Shown: positions 44,994 through 56,689, counted from the first letter of the stretch. The stretch is DNA of 64,000 nucleotides from Notamacropus eugenii (GCF_028372415.1 NC_092878.1:4367501-4431500); one strand, 5' to 3'. The notes: generated from the letters alone by a model not told the origin. Numbers and translations are program-made.

Positions 44994-45550
44994 GATAATG
45001 AAAGGAAGAATCCAAAGCTCAGAGAGGATTGTCAGAAATCTGCACACACCAGATATTTTTGCTCGGCTCTCCAGACTGTAATGGAGGCCAGGTAAGATGC
45101 ATTTTGAGGTCTTGGAGAGACCAAGTTTTCCCCAGTTGTCTAAAAGACATCCTAGGGTGAATCTCAGGGGGCTTTGGCCCATCCTTTTTGTCTGTAAGCC
45201 TTAGAGATGATGGGTGTAGATGGGAAGGGAGGGGTACCAATAGAGCTCCTGTAGTTTTCCCCCACTCCATCAGCATCCTGAAACAAGGAGTGGAAAAACC
45301 ACACGTTCCCAAAACAAGGCATCCTTTGTTAGGAGGTAATTGTGCCAGAGTCTGTTGCATGTTCCACCCAACACCCTTGTAAGCCTTCCTAGGTGCTTAA
45401 GGGGAGAAACTCATTACAGGACAAGGAGAAGGGGGAAGCTTGGGAAACTTAAGGGAAAGGAGAATTTTAGGGAAGAGGGGAAGAGAGGGGAAACTTACCT
45501 TGACTTGGAAAGTACGTGAGACCTCAGACTGTGTCCCACATTGGGTACCA
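41110..45550 (-). mobile_element. Interior of the antisense ERV, unassigned
   Basis: Long AT-rich stretches alternate with a purine-rich part near 43,440-43,900 and the CA microsatellite. Open frames on the minus strand (for example 43,589-43,909 and 45,019-45,360) are Pro/Ser/Leu-rich; I could not assign them to a retroviral protein. The U3-distal boundary on the left is uncertain. Confidence 0.5.
44941..44991. repeat. (CA)n microsatellite
   Basis: cagaca units grade into a pure ca run inside the ERV interior. Confidence 0.95.
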
Positions 45551-45556
45551 AAAATA

Positions 45557-45922
45557 TGACAAGGGTTGGAAAAAGAGGGGGGATTTCTGAGACCCTCCCC
45601 AAAGACCTGAGTACAGTGGAAGGTTGTCTGGAATCAATTTGTGGGCTCAAGCATTCTTGAAGTCAAGGTGGTAAAGATTTATTGTTACGCTTTTCAACAG
45701 ACAAGAGTTCTTAGGGAACCTGCGATTTGAAAAGGGTATAGGCAAAGTTTATATAGGATATTCTATAATAAAACTTGTCAGATATGCTAAGTAGGTGATT
45801 CAGGGCAGGATTAGGCAGTGGTTAGTTCTTAAAGGGACATGCACTTTTAGTATCTACTGCACAGGTATTTTATCCAGAGTTCACTGGGAAATAGCCCAAG
45901 GAGGAGCTACATGGAGGTGTGG
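45557..45922 (-). repeat. 5' LTR (shared part) of the antisense ERV
   Basis: TATA-like element at 45,748-45,755 and poly(A) signal at 45,678-45,683 on the minus strand. Similarity to the left copy stops at about 45,922. Confidence 0.75.
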
Positions 45923-45925
45923 CAG

Positions 45926-46725
45926 CAGTGAATCCTTTGTGTGTTCTTCCACTTGTAGTTCTCATTGCTTTCTCTGCCCTTTCACTAAAAATTTCTGGAA
46001 CTATGTCTAAACACATTACCTTTCCTAGACTTGATACCAACCTGTGACTTCCCCCTGCCCTCTCTCAGACTACATGAGATCACCAGTGATGCTCCAAAAG
46101 ATATTCTGCCACTTATTCCTCCACAGATGTTGGTGGAGACTGCAAGTTAACAATACCACTTTTTTCTCTGACTTTAAGTAGGTTTTTAAGTTTCTACTCT
46201 GTTTTCCAAATGTCCCACAACAAACAATACCTTTTCACTTTTTAGACCAGGGAATTTACATTTTAATTTTTTTCTGAATAGTATTTCAATTCCTTTTTGT
46301 CAGGTCCATGTAAAGATAATTTTCAACATTCATCTCATCTTACAGGGTCTGGGTCTGCTTTCCTTATACTCCCTCAAAAAAGTATTTTTACATCTTTGTT
46401 AATGTTAAATGCTTCATTTTATGTCATTCTATTTTCTTGCACGTGCTTATGGTATTTGTGTGAGTATTGTTTTAAACTCTAAACCTGACTGCTCGAACCC
46501 CACACGGTGCCGAGGTGCAGCCTCTTAAATGTTCTATTTGATGATTATTTTGAATGTAGCTTTCACTTGTATTCATACGTTGTCGTATTTTAGTTGCATT
46601 ATAAGAAAGCAGGGTTTCTTGCATCCATTTTGACTATTGAATTTTGACTTAGGTGCTTTAGTATTTTTACTTTAATATTTAATTATTAAGAGGTAAATGA
46701 CTTCTGGAAAATCTTTTCCATTCAG
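45926..46725. other. End of intron 10, no recognised feature
   Basis: The pyrimidine-rich first part (46,020-46,210) could be the far side of the interrupted L2 but is too diverged to call. Confidence 0.35.
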
Positions 46726-46873
46726 AAAGACATTTGTTGTCGTCTACGAGATCACGTGAAACAAATAGAAAGATCGCAGGAAGAAAACAAGATAGAAAAA
46801 ACAGAAATCATCAATAGGTTAACAAAGAATCTGGAGGAGAGTCAAAAGCAGTGCGCTGCTTTGTTAGAAACAG
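46726..46873 (+). CDS. CEP152: CEP152 exon 11, residues 393-442
   Basis: The acceptor is TTCCATTCAG|AAAGAC and the donor CAG|GTGAGC, phase 0 in and 1 out. It encodes [20 protein letters not shown], then [20 protein letters not shown] and KQCAALLET. Human EDICSRLKDHVKQLER and [20 protein letters not shown], as remembered, align without gaps. Coiled coil throughout. Confidence 0.95.
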
Positions 46874-47109
46874 GTGAGCCACTCTCTTCTGCTTCAGACA
46901 AAATTAGTATCCTCCAAAACTGAAACAAATTTAATACATGAAAATATGTATTTACCAAATGCTTGTTTTATTTTAAAGGATTTCATAATTTAGGGTTTTA
47001 CTAGAGTTTCCTTGGGCCGTAGTTTTATAAAATTTCTTACTTAAATATGATCTTTCAGAAAGACATGAGTTATGTAAAAGTGAGTTTCTAATTCTATAAA
47101 TATTTAGGT

Positions 47110-47275
47110 TGGTAAATTCATAGATTGCTAGAACCTGAAGAGACCTTAGAGATCATCTCATTGAGCCTCCTGGTTTTACAATTTCAAAACCAGGTTTGGA
47201 GAGTTTTAGTGAAGAAGTAACTTGTCTACGTCAGACAGTGGCATTTTGCCTGACTGCTTTTCTAGTGCTCTAGAT
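47110..47275. repeat. SINE relic (MIR-family group)
   Basis: 'aagagaccttagagatcatc', 'ttgagcctcctggttttaca' and 'agtaacttgtctacgtcaga' match the 30,455 group. Confidence 0.6.
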
Positions 47276-47639
47276 CCTTTCGTATCATAGTATATGTATC
47301 TGTCATCAGTGGGGTGGGGGAGGAAAAGTGAATAGAAGGGTATCTGGTGAAAGGAGAAGGAGAAGAAGCCAGGACTGCTCTTTGGGTTGTGGGCGAGGGG
47401 TCTGTGGTGTTCCTTAGCCTTTTTGTTTGAATTAGAGGAATACTGAGTACGTTGTTATTGTTATTTTGAGCATATTATCCTTCTTATTTCTACCACTCTC
47501 CCTCTCTCCCAGTTATTTGTAGGCACTGCTCTAGCAGGGCTCATGGGACATGTGGCCTCTCCCATTTCATTGGTTTTCCCAGTCATATACAAAGAGACAG
47601 CAAAGCTTAGAGCAGTTTAATTATTCGCTTCCAAAGTTA

Positions 47640-47815
47640 AGTTCTCATGACCTGGAAAGGGCTTTAGCAGTCATGTCCTTCATTTTACAGATGAGGAAAT
47701 GATCTGCTCCAAACAAGCTTAGAGGTGAAGCAATTGACCTAGTGTTGTAGTAGTGTCGGGGGTGAGAGGAGAACCTGCCTCTTGATTTCTAGGTTAATGT
47801 CCTTTACGTTCATTA
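47640..47815. repeat. SINE relic (MIR-family group)
   Basis: 'tgacctggaaagggctttag', 'ttcattttacagatgaggaa' and 'agaggtgaagcaattgacct' match the same group; intron 11. Confidence 0.6.
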
Positions 47816-47819
47816 TGAT

Positions 47820-48418
47820 ATTCCCTAAGTCAGAGCTGACTCCTGGGAGTTTAGGAAAGGAAAATGGCATCCTTGTCATTCCACAGTTTACAAAAGAAGG
47901 CTGTTCAGCAAGTGGATAAAACTTGGTTCAGGTAAACAGCGACCCCTCTCATTTCTCTACAGAGATGCTGAAGCCTCCCTAGTGTCTAAAAATACAAGCA
48001 GTCAGCAGAACAGTATGTGATGAATCAGGCAGTTATGGGCTATCTGCCCATTTAGAAGGGCCCCAATTTCATATGGGCAGGTTTCTTTTATACCCTTTAT
48101 ACCCTTAGGTAATTGTGAAACCTTATCAAAACCTTATCAAACTGGTTCCCTGGGCCAGTCAAATCTTGAGGATAATCTGCATGGGGCAGTCTTAGGAAAA
48201 GCTAACCCAACTCCTTTGGCAGAGGACTGTGGTTGCCAATACCACATGTTCCTATCGCAGCTATCTTCCTGGGTCCCATTGCGTTTATTGTATAGTCCAT
48301 GGATAAAAATCTGATGGTAATAAACTGAATTGAAGTTCATTTGTAGGTAGTCCAGAGGTGATTTGTGTTTTTACATTTAGGGGGTTTTAAGTGTCTTCTA
48401 ATGTTTTTATTTGTATAG
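47820..48418. other. End of intron 11, no recognised feature
   Basis: No repeat or exon recognised up to the exon 12 acceptor. Confidence 0.4.
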
Positions 48419-48510
48419 GATCAATACAAGAGATAAACCAGTTAAGGATTCAGCTCCAACAAGCCCAGAGTGCCCATGCTCTGAGTGACAACATGAACAA
48501 GGCTTTACAG
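48419..48510 (+). CDS. CEP152: CEP152 exon 12, residues 442-472
   Basis: The acceptor is TTTGTATAG|GATCAA and the donor CAG|GTGAGT, phase 1 in and 0 out. It encodes (G)[20 protein letters not shown] and [27 protein letters not shown] is shared with human. Coiled coil. Confidence 0.95.
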
Positions 48511-48749
48511 GTGAGTGTGTCCACTTGGGAAAAGTAGATAAGTAATCCAATAGAGGCTTCTCCTGTAGAATATGGGCTTGTGGGAGAAACTGGTGGGTAG
48601 CTCTGATGTCCAAATTATTTAGGTGTACAGTTTGACTAGGGGCCTATAGCCCTTGTTCTGAGCAGGGGATATGTGTCTTGAGGGTGGAGGTGGGGTGAAG
48701 TAAAAGTGGTATGGCCTTTTGATACTTGGGTTTTCTCAGTAGTAATGGG

Positions 48750-48860
48750 ATGAATGGGTTTAATTCAACCATTTATTAAACTCATTATGTGCAAGGCAAT
48801 ACAGATACATAAATGAAAGGAGAGCCAGTCCCCTTTCACAAAGAATTTACATTTATTCAC
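48750..48860 (+). repeat. Interspersed repeat fragment
   Basis: 'ttcaaccatttattaaactc', 'ttatgtgcaaggcaataca' and 'ccctttcacaaagaatttac' match the repeat at 8395. Confidence 0.55.
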
Positions 48861-49742
48861 CTTCTGTTCATTACTAGTCTTGGGGTCCCAGGACAACTCT
48901 GGACTCAGTATGCTTGTTTTCCACTATGTCTTCAGCCTTGCTGAGAAATTGGCTCCAGTTCTTTCCATCACTCCCCCCTTAGTGACCTCCATACACCTAA
49001 CTGCTTAACTAATGGGGATCCCTCCATGGAACTATATTGTAGTTCACAGTATCCCCTGTAGATTGTACTATAAAAGCTCTGTCAGGATTGGGGAGGGGGG
49101 CTGTATTAGAAGTCTTTTTGGAGATTCCATTGTCTTCAGAACTTTGACCTGTGGAAGCATTCCTTTATCTTAAGTATATTATATGAGCTATCAGTGCATA
49201 ATCCTTTCAGACAAGACTAGATTTAAGCCAAGGTGGCATATGGAAGGATTATTCCTATTTGATGTTTTAGCACACAAAGATACTGTGATGGATGATTTGT
49301 GCAGTTCAGGTGCATCTGGCTGGCTGCCTTTAATGCTCTCATGGCCAGGGAAGCTGCCCTTTGTGATCGCGTCGGCTGTTGTTGTCATTGTTGCCAACAG
49401 CAGCAGTCTTTGCTGGTTTGAAGTCAGGTTGGCTGTAGCTGAACCCTCTCCTCAGGCCTGTTTTCCTACGGACAGTTTCCCCAGAAGTCCAGGGCTGCTA
49501 GCAGCAAAGAGGAGAGTCATTGGAGGAGACTTTACACCAGCTTTTAAGGTCCTGGTCCATGAGGGGAGACTGCATGCTAATTACATGCAAAGTGAATAAT
49601 CTGCTTCCCATTTACTCAGTCATATTGACCCATGTAGGTTCTTAGCAAGAATGAGATGTATCCACACTAGATGCATATACATTAGTCATTTGTGTCTTGT
49701 GGACACCCACCAAAGTAATGCTCTATGATGTTTGTACTCTAG
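48861..49742. other. Rest of intron 12, with a GC-balanced 430-base block
   Basis: 49,183-49,599 is an open frame of 138 codons on the + strand without known motifs. The block ends in the palindrome GCATGCTAATTACATGC (49,572-49,588), with homeodomain and POU-like motifs. No repeat family is recognised. A conserved non-coding element is possible. Confidence 0.35.
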
Positions 49743-49906
49743 GAAGAATTAGCAGAACTGAAAGAGGAAATTTCTCTCTATGAATCTGCTGCAAAACTGG
49801 GAGTGTTTCCAAATGACCTAGATGAGGAGTTGGATGTAGACCTTGCTGAGTCTTACGTGGATTTGGGGATTAAAAAAGTCATCTGGAAAAAGTCAGAAAT
49901 TCACAG
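49743..49906 (+). CDS. CEP152: CEP152 exon 13, residues 473-527
   Basis: The acceptor is TGTACTCTAG|GAAGAA and the donor ACAG|GTATTG, phase 0 in and 2 out. It encodes [20 protein letters not shown], then [20 protein letters not shown] and [14 protein letters not shown] plus two bases. Human [20 protein letters not shown] and [17 protein letters not shown], as remembered, match. This is the last CEP152 exon in the window; the next would begin with the second part of a Ser/Arg codon. Confidence 0.95.
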
Positions 49907-51295
49907 GTATTGAAATAATACTTTATCCTGGTCTTAAAAAAACTTGTAGATTTTTTAAAAATTAAAAGACAAACCTTTTTTATACGTGGTAATTGGTGAA
50001 TTAGATATTTAGGCATCTAGGTTTTACACAGAACAATCTTCTATTATTTTTTTCAGTGAAAACTATATAAAGTTCTAAAATCAGTTAACAAACTCTTTAT
50101 ATTGTCCTGTTTGTATCTTTAACACCAAATACAGCTTGTCCTTTTGGCAGATTGCTGTCGTGCAAAAGAAGTGTAAAGGTCAGATGATGAATGTTTTCAG
50201 CATTTCAGAAGTAAATCCAAAAACTGCTTCTCTATATTATTTTAAACGACAAATGTAACATCCTATTATCATTTCAGCTTCTTTTCAGAATGTGAATTGA
50301 AAGTAGGTTCCTTAGCCCTGCTCAGTCAATGTCAGGAAAAAACTCCAAATACAAAACCACTTTTTCTTAGGGAGCCCTTGTGACCTGATCTTTGGTATCT
50401 GGCAGCAGTAAGATCAAATCACTTAATTTGAGCACTTACGTCGGTGGGGATGGGGCATGAAACTAGGAGCATTTGAAGGTCTTTATGCATTATCTTTTCC
50501 ACAATACGTAGGGCTGTGTAATCAGATGCCTAATAGGCACTTTTTGAACAACGGAGAATGCACAGTTCTAGGCCAGCAGCACACGTTCTGTGTTCCCCTT
50601 CATCGTCCACCATGTGTTTGCTTTGTGTACCTACACAGACTATGCCGAGTCCTGAGAGAGATTTGTCTTTTGGAGTGAATTTTTGAAGTAATTTTTTTAT
50701 ACTTAATGTTGTTGTTAGACTCACACACCAGAACTCAAATACAGAATAGAGAAAAGAAAAAAAGTATTATAAACTTGTGTTGAAATTTAAATACATAGAA
50801 CAGAAAAAAAGTATATCATGTGCGTAGCAGAACATAAGAGAGGATCTAGAATACGCAGGGGTGAATTTTCATTTCAAGGACGTCTGTATGATAAACTGCA
50901 CTGAGAGCTGTCCTTTTTGTTTTTGGTTCCTTGCAGGTTTTCTTTTGTTCTCTGTTGTGCAGTTTTTACTTTGCTTTTTCCCCTTCCCCTCCCCTTGCAG
51001 AAGGCTACAGTTAAGTATGAATATATTTGTATGTAGACACACACACACACACACACTTTCCCTAACAAATTCTCCTCCTGATCCTTGTTTTTATGTTTGT
51101 GCTTATCTCTTATTTCTTCTCCCTCCTGAGTCTTCTGCTTTACTTCCACCAGCTCCCTAGCCCTTCCTCCAAGGATCCTTCCCCTATCCTTCCATTCCCA
51201 TAAATCTAAACACCCTGCTCTAACCCTCTGTAATCTATTCCCTTACCGTCTCCTCTAGAGAGCCCTCCCTCGTCTTCCCACTCCCAATGATCTAA
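49907..51295. other. Intron 13, first part
   Basis: Mostly unique-looking. A segment at 50,441-50,482 (gtggggatggggcatgaaac) recurs with few changes at 52,108-52,145, so part of this stretch is probably L1 5' sequence. A short CA run lies at 51,037-51,056. No further CEP152 exon is visible. Confidence 0.4.
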
Positions 51296-52250
51296 ATACC
51301 CTTCTGTATCCCCCTTTAAGTTTTCTCTTCTTGATCTGTTCTCCAGATCAGTTGTTTTTCTTATAAGGTTTTTCACTTTCTCTTTTATTTTTTCATTCTT
51401 TTGTATTTTAATTATTTCTTGATCTCATAACTTTGCTGGCTTCGCCTTGCCCAGTTCTAATTTTCAAGGTGTCATTTTCTTAAGATTCTGGATCTCCTTT
51501 TCTGTTGTTGACTTTCTTTTCATAATCTTGTTTTTCTTGGATTGTTCCTTTTTGTTGTTTTTTTAGTTTTTCCTCAGTCTCTCTCATTTGATTTTGATGG
51601 TCTTTTTAAGTTCTTATATAAATTCTTTTTGGGCAGGTGACCATTTGACATTACCTTTTGGGGGAGAAGAGGGTTCTTGCTTCAGTATCCTCCTGTGAAG
51701 ATGAACCCCAGTCTTCTCTATCCCCATAATAACTTTCTATGGTTGGATTCTTTCTCCCTTGCTGCGCATTTCTTTGTAGTAATAGCTTAATTTTTGTAAT
51801 CATCTCTAGTCCTGTAGCCTTGTGGGGTGGGATGTGGGGGGGGATGTGGGGGATGGTGCCTCTTGCCCCAGACCTTCAGTTTTCCCCTCTAGCCTTCTGT
51901 AAGTGGTCATAGCCAGGGGTGTGCTGGTCCTTGTGCCCCGCCCCGAGCTGTAGGTCAGCACAGATGAGTCTGGCATTCCTCCTCAGCAGTGTCATTGGTC
52001 CCTGTTGGGTCTAAGAGTCTGGGTGGTTGTGGCCCAAGCGGCCTCGCCAACCAGCTAAGCCCAGGACATGGGGCTTTCTGGAAGTGTTTACTCTTCACGC
52101 TCATGTCAGTGGGGATGGGGCATGAAGTTAGAAGCATTTCAAGGTCATCCTGGGATTTTTCCTCTGGTCCTCTCAGATTGTCCCAGGAGGAGGCTGTTGT
52201 GCCCCTATTCTTATTTATCTTCCTATGTACTTTGTTTGCCCTGAGACTAT
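51296..52250 (-). mobile_element. L1/HAL1 5' half (ORF1 N-terminus and 5'UTR), antisense
   Basis: 'ttcttgatctcataactttg', 'ttgcccagttctaattttca' and 'tctctcatttgattttgatg' are reverse complements of the ORF1 coiled-coil part. 51,830-52,200 is the GC-richer 5'UTR. Confidence 0.6.
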
Positions 52251-52272
52251 TTCATCTTTTGTTGGGGAAGAT

Positions 52273-55200
52273 ATTTTTTATAAATAGAATTTATTTATTT
52301 TTAGTTTTCAGCATTCGCTTCCATAAGATTTTGAATTTTAAATTTTTCCCCTTCTTTCCCCTCCTCTCCCAAACAGCATGCAATGATACATTCGCATTAA
52401 ATTTATTTTGTTTTCACTTTAATTAAAGAAGAATTAGAACTAATGGGAGGAATTATGAGAAAGAGGAAAGAAAACAAAATAACAAAAGAAAAGGAGAGCA
52501 AATAGTATATTTCCATTTGCATTCAGACTCCAAAGTTCTTGCCCTGGATATGAATAGCATTTTCCATCATGAATCTTTTGGAATTGTCTTAGGTCCTTGA
52601 ATTGCCGAGAAGAGCCAAGTCTGTCAAATGTCAAAGTCAGTCGTCACACAGTGTGACTGTTACTGTTTATAATGTTCTCTTGTTGGTGCTTCATTCTGCA
52701 TCAGTTCATACGAGTCTTTCCAGGTTTTTTTACATGCAGCTGCTCATCATTTCTTATAGCACAATACTATTGTTTTTAGCTTGGTCCTTTAAGGTATTCT
52801 TTTTTAAAAAAAATTATTTTTTTTTACATTCACTTCTGTAAGTTTAAAATTTTCTCTGTTTCTCTCCCTTCTCTCCTCCCCAAGACAGCGTGCAATCTAA
52901 TATAGGCTGTACATATAGATTCTTATTAAATATATTTTCACATTAGTCATGTTGTATAGAAGAATTAGAGTGAATGGAAGGAACCATGAAAAAGAAAAAA
53001 CAAAACAGAAAAGAGCAAATAGTCTGCTTTGATCTGCATTCAGACTCTGTATTTCTTTCTCTGGATGTGGATGGAATTTTCCATCCTGAGTGTTTTGGAG
53101 TTTTAGGTCTTTGCGTGGTTGAGGCTAGCTAAGTGTATAAAACTCAGTAATTGTACGATGTGGCTATTGTGTGTAATGTTATCCTGGATCTGCTCACTTC
53201 CCTCAGTATCATCTCATAGAAGTCTCCAGGTTTTTCTGAAGTATGCCTGCACATCATTTCTTATAGCACAGCAGTATTCCATTATATTCATATACCACAA
53301 CTTGTTCAGCCATTCCCCAACTGATAGGCATCCCCTCAATTTCCAATTCTTTGCCGCCGTAAAAAAGAGCTGCTATAAATCTTTTTGTATATGTGGGTCC
53401 TTTTTCCCATTTGTATGATCTCTTTGGGATACAGTCCTAGAAGTGGTATTGCTAGGTCAAAGGGCATGCACATTTTTATAACCCTTCTAATCTTGGTTGC
53501 GTTGGCTTTGTTTGTGGAAAAAACTCTTCAATTTAACATAATCAAAATTCATTTTGCATTTCATAATGTTCTCTATCTCTTGTTTGGTCACAAATTCTTC
53601 GCTTCTCCATAGATCTGACAGGTAAACTGTTTCGTGCTCTCCTAGTTTACCTGTAATATCAATCTTTATATCTAAATCATGTACCCATGTACAGGGTGTA
53701 AGATGTTGGTCTATACTTAGTTTCTGCCAAAGTATTTTCCAGTTTTTCCAACAGTTTTTAAATAGTGAATTCTTACCTCAGAAGCTGGGATCTTTGGATG
53801 TATCAAATAGTAGATTACTGTAGTCATTGACTGTTAGATTCTTATTAAATATACCTAAGCTATTCCACTGATCCTAAGCTATTCTGTTTCTTATCCATTA
53901 CCAAGTAGTTTTGATGATTGCTGCTTTATGATACAATTTAAGATCTGGTAAAGCTAGGCCACCTTCCCTTGCATTTCTTTTCATTAATTCCCTTGATATT
54001 CTGGTCCTTTTGTTTTTCCAGATGAATTTTGTTATTGATTTTTCTAGCTCTATAAAATAATTTTTTGGTAGTTTGATGGGTATGGCACTGAATAAGTAAA
54101 TTAGTTTAGGTGGAATTGTCATTTTTATTGTATTAGCTTATCCATGAGCAACGGATGTTTTTCTGATTATTTAGATCTGAACTTACTTGCGTGAAAAGAG
54201 TTTTGTAATTTTGTTCAGATGTAGTTTCCTTCCTTCTCTCTTTTAATTAGATCTGTTTTTGCTTTTGCTTTGTCTGAGATCAGGATTGCTACACCTGCTT
54301 GTTTTTTTTTACTGAAGTTGAAGCAAAATATATTCTGCTCCAACCTTTTACGCTTACTCTATGTGTATCCCTCTGCTTCAGATATGTTTCTTGTAAACAA
54401 CATATTATAGGATCTGCTTTTTTATGGGAGAGATTATCTCCTTCACATTCACAGTTATGATTACCTGTGTCTTTCCCTCCATGTCTCCCTGCCCGGGTTT
54501 ATGCTTTTCTCTCCTTTATCCCTTCCCTCTCATTAGAGTTTTGCTTTTGTCCACCGCCTCTCCCTCAAACTGCCCTCTCTTCTACCAGCCCCCTCCCTTT
54601 TCTTCCCCTTTTTCCTCCCACTTCCTATAGGGTAAGTTACATTTCTATACCTAAGTATGTTATTCCCTCTTTGAGCCAAATCTGATGAGAACAAGGTTCA
54701 AACAATGTTCATTTCCCTCCTTTCTTTCCGTCTACTGTAATAGGTCTTTGGGCCTCTTCATGTGATGTAATTGACCCATTTCTGCTGCCTCCTTTTCTCC
54801 CGGTACAATCCCTTTTCACCACTTAGTTAGATTTTTTATCTTCACATCAAAGTCAGCTTATATCCATGCTCTCTGTCTGTGCATTCCCCTTTTAAATGTC
54901 ATAATAACAATATAGTTCTCAAGAGTTACAAGTGTCATCTTTCCTTGTAGGGATGTAAACAGTTTGCCCTTATTAATAACGTGTTTTTTTCTTTCCTGTT
55001 TCCCTTTTTATGCCTCTCTTGAGTCTTGTATTTGAAGGTTAAATTTTCCATGGAGCTCTCGTCTTTTCATCAAGAAAATTTGGAAGTCCCCTATTTCGTT
55101 GAATCTTCATCTCTTCCCCTGAAAAGTGATGCTCAGTTTTGCTAGGTAGTTGGTTGTAATCCAAGTTTGTTTGCCTTCTAGAGTATTGTACTCCATCTTT

Positions 55201-56689
55201 TAATGTGGAAGCTACAAGGTCCTATATAATCTTGACTGTGGTTCCACAATATTTTAAATTATTTCTTTCCGGCTGCTTGCAGTATTTTTTCCTTGCCCTG
55301 ATAATTTTGGAATGTGGCTACAATGTTCCTTGATGTTTTCAGTTTGGGATCTTTTGGGAGGTGATGGGTAGATTCTTTCAATGACTGTTTTACCCTCTTG
55401 GTCTAGGACCTCAGGGCAGTTTTCCTGATGATTTCTTGAAAGATAATGTCCAGGCTCTTTTTTTGATCATGACTTTAGGTAGACCGGTAATTCTTAAATT
55501 ATCTCTCCTGATTCTATTTTCCAGGCCATCTGTTTTTTCAGTGAGATATTTTACATTTTCTACTATTTTTTCATTCTTTTGATTTTATTTGTCTGATTCT
55601 TGATGTCTCATAAAGTCATTAACATTAACTTGCCCAGTTCTAATTTGTAACAAATTGTTTTCTTCAGTTGGCTTTTGTTTCTCCTTTTCCGTTTGGCCCA
55701 TTTTACTTTTTAAGGAGTTGTTTTCTTCAGTATTCTTATTTCTATATTTGGCCAGTTATTTTTTAAGCACTTGTTTTCTGTAGTCGATTTTTGTCCTTCC
55801 TTTTCCAAGCTTATTGACTCTTTTGCATACCTCTCATTTCCCTCCTAATTTTTCTTCTGTCTCTCTTATTTGACTTTTAAAATCTTTGAGCTCTTCCAAG
55901 AAGGCTTTCTGGGCTTGAGACCAGTTCATATTCCCCTTTTATGTTTCACGTGTACGTATATTGACAATATTGTCCTTTTATGAATTTGTGCCTTGATCCT
56001 CCCATCCCCTATGGAATCTATAGGTCTTTATCCATTTCTGCTTTTTGCTCATGATGTTTGCCTATTTTCCTGGCTTTTAACGTTGAGCTCTCCTGCTTGA
56101 GCACAGAGGTCCAGGAATCCACTAGCTTTGTGTGCTGGGGCCTCAGGTGCTGGCAGCTGGAAGCTGTAGGGGTCTGGCAGCTTACCTGGCACTGAGCTAT
56201 GGTCAGCAACACTCTTGAAGTGGGAAGTGGGGGGTGGGGTGGAGACTGGCAACTGGAGGATGCCTGCTACCTGGAGTTGTGCTTCCTTGAGTTGTGCTGA
56301 AGCACGGGGAGCCTTGGCTTCTGGAGTGTACTGGTTCCCTGACCCTTGCCCAAGGCACTCTCTGGAGCAGTGTGGTCCTGGTGTTGGCATCTGCTTGCCC
56401 CACCATCCTGGGGCTCAGGACCTCCGACTAGTTTACTGAAGTGGGACTTGCCACTAGCTTACTGGTTTGTGTCCCATCCTCTACTGCTCCCCTTCTTCCA
56501 GAGGGAGAGGGACCTTTCCCATTAATCTCCCAAGCTTCATGGGCTAAAAGACTACTCCACCCTCTCTTTCTGCTTCCTCAGCTGTTCTAGGGTTTTTCCT
56601 GGGGTGATGTTTTCTGGGTTTTTAAAGGTCCTTAAGGGAGAGTGAGAGTTACTTATTTCTTATTCCATCATCTTGGCTCCCAGAAGTCC
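52273..56689 (-). mobile_element. Composite antisense L1/HAL1 element(s)
   Basis: Read on the minus strand the parts are in L1 order. A 5' end (gggagccaagatgatggaat) lies at about 56,680. A GC-rich 5'UTR runs to about 55,990, ORF1 from about 55,945 to 55,060, then a spacer of some 600 bases. A fragment of the ORF2 endonuclease region lies at about 54,240-54,420 and an ORF2 C-terminal piece at 53,898-54,122 ([20 protein letters not shown]). A 3'UTR follows. Most of ORF2 is absent. The 3'UTR appears twice (about 52,280-52,795 and 52,805-53,480), so at least two insertions or a duplication are involved. Degenerate direct repeats tgttggggaagat (52,260-52,272) and tgtgggggaaaat (56,690-56,702) may be a target duplication. 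Confidence 0.65.
53898..54122 (-). pseudogene. L1 ORF2 C-terminal fragment
   Basis: The minus-strand frame reads [20 protein letters not shown], then [20 protein letters not shown] and ends [20 protein letters not shown]. This matches the region after the RT domain of L1 ORF2p (PKLIYLFNAIPIKIPxxFF...ILKFIWxxKR...GGxxLPDFKLYYKA). It is a fragment of 75 codons without the RT or endonuclease catalytic parts. Confidence 0.85.

Larger units (their letters stand above)
40397..45925 (-). mobile_element. Endogenous retrovirus fossil (class II-like, tRNA-Lys-type primer site), antisense
   Basis: Two matching LTR blocks in the same orientation lie at 40,397-40,767 (3' LTR side) and 45,557-45,922 (5' LTR side). 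Both start TGACAAGG on the + strand. Read on the minus strand each has a TATA-like TATATAAA, an AATAAA signal about 65 bases later and a short U5. Next to the right-hand LTR the minus strand reads TGGTACCCAATGTGGGAC, close to a tRNA-Lys primer site, hence the class II-like assignment. The interior of about 4.4 kb holds no recognisable intact gag, pol or env. The element is broken throughout, and the scattered differences between the LTRs suggest an old insertion. It interrupts an L2. Confidence 0.75.

Noticed and set aside
50995-51030. Acceptor-like CCCCTTGCAG|AAGG in intron 13 as a further CEP152 exon
   Set aside because: The following frames do not resemble the expected CEP152 continuation (IVQEEDPNEEL in human, from memory), and phase 2 joining gives no match.
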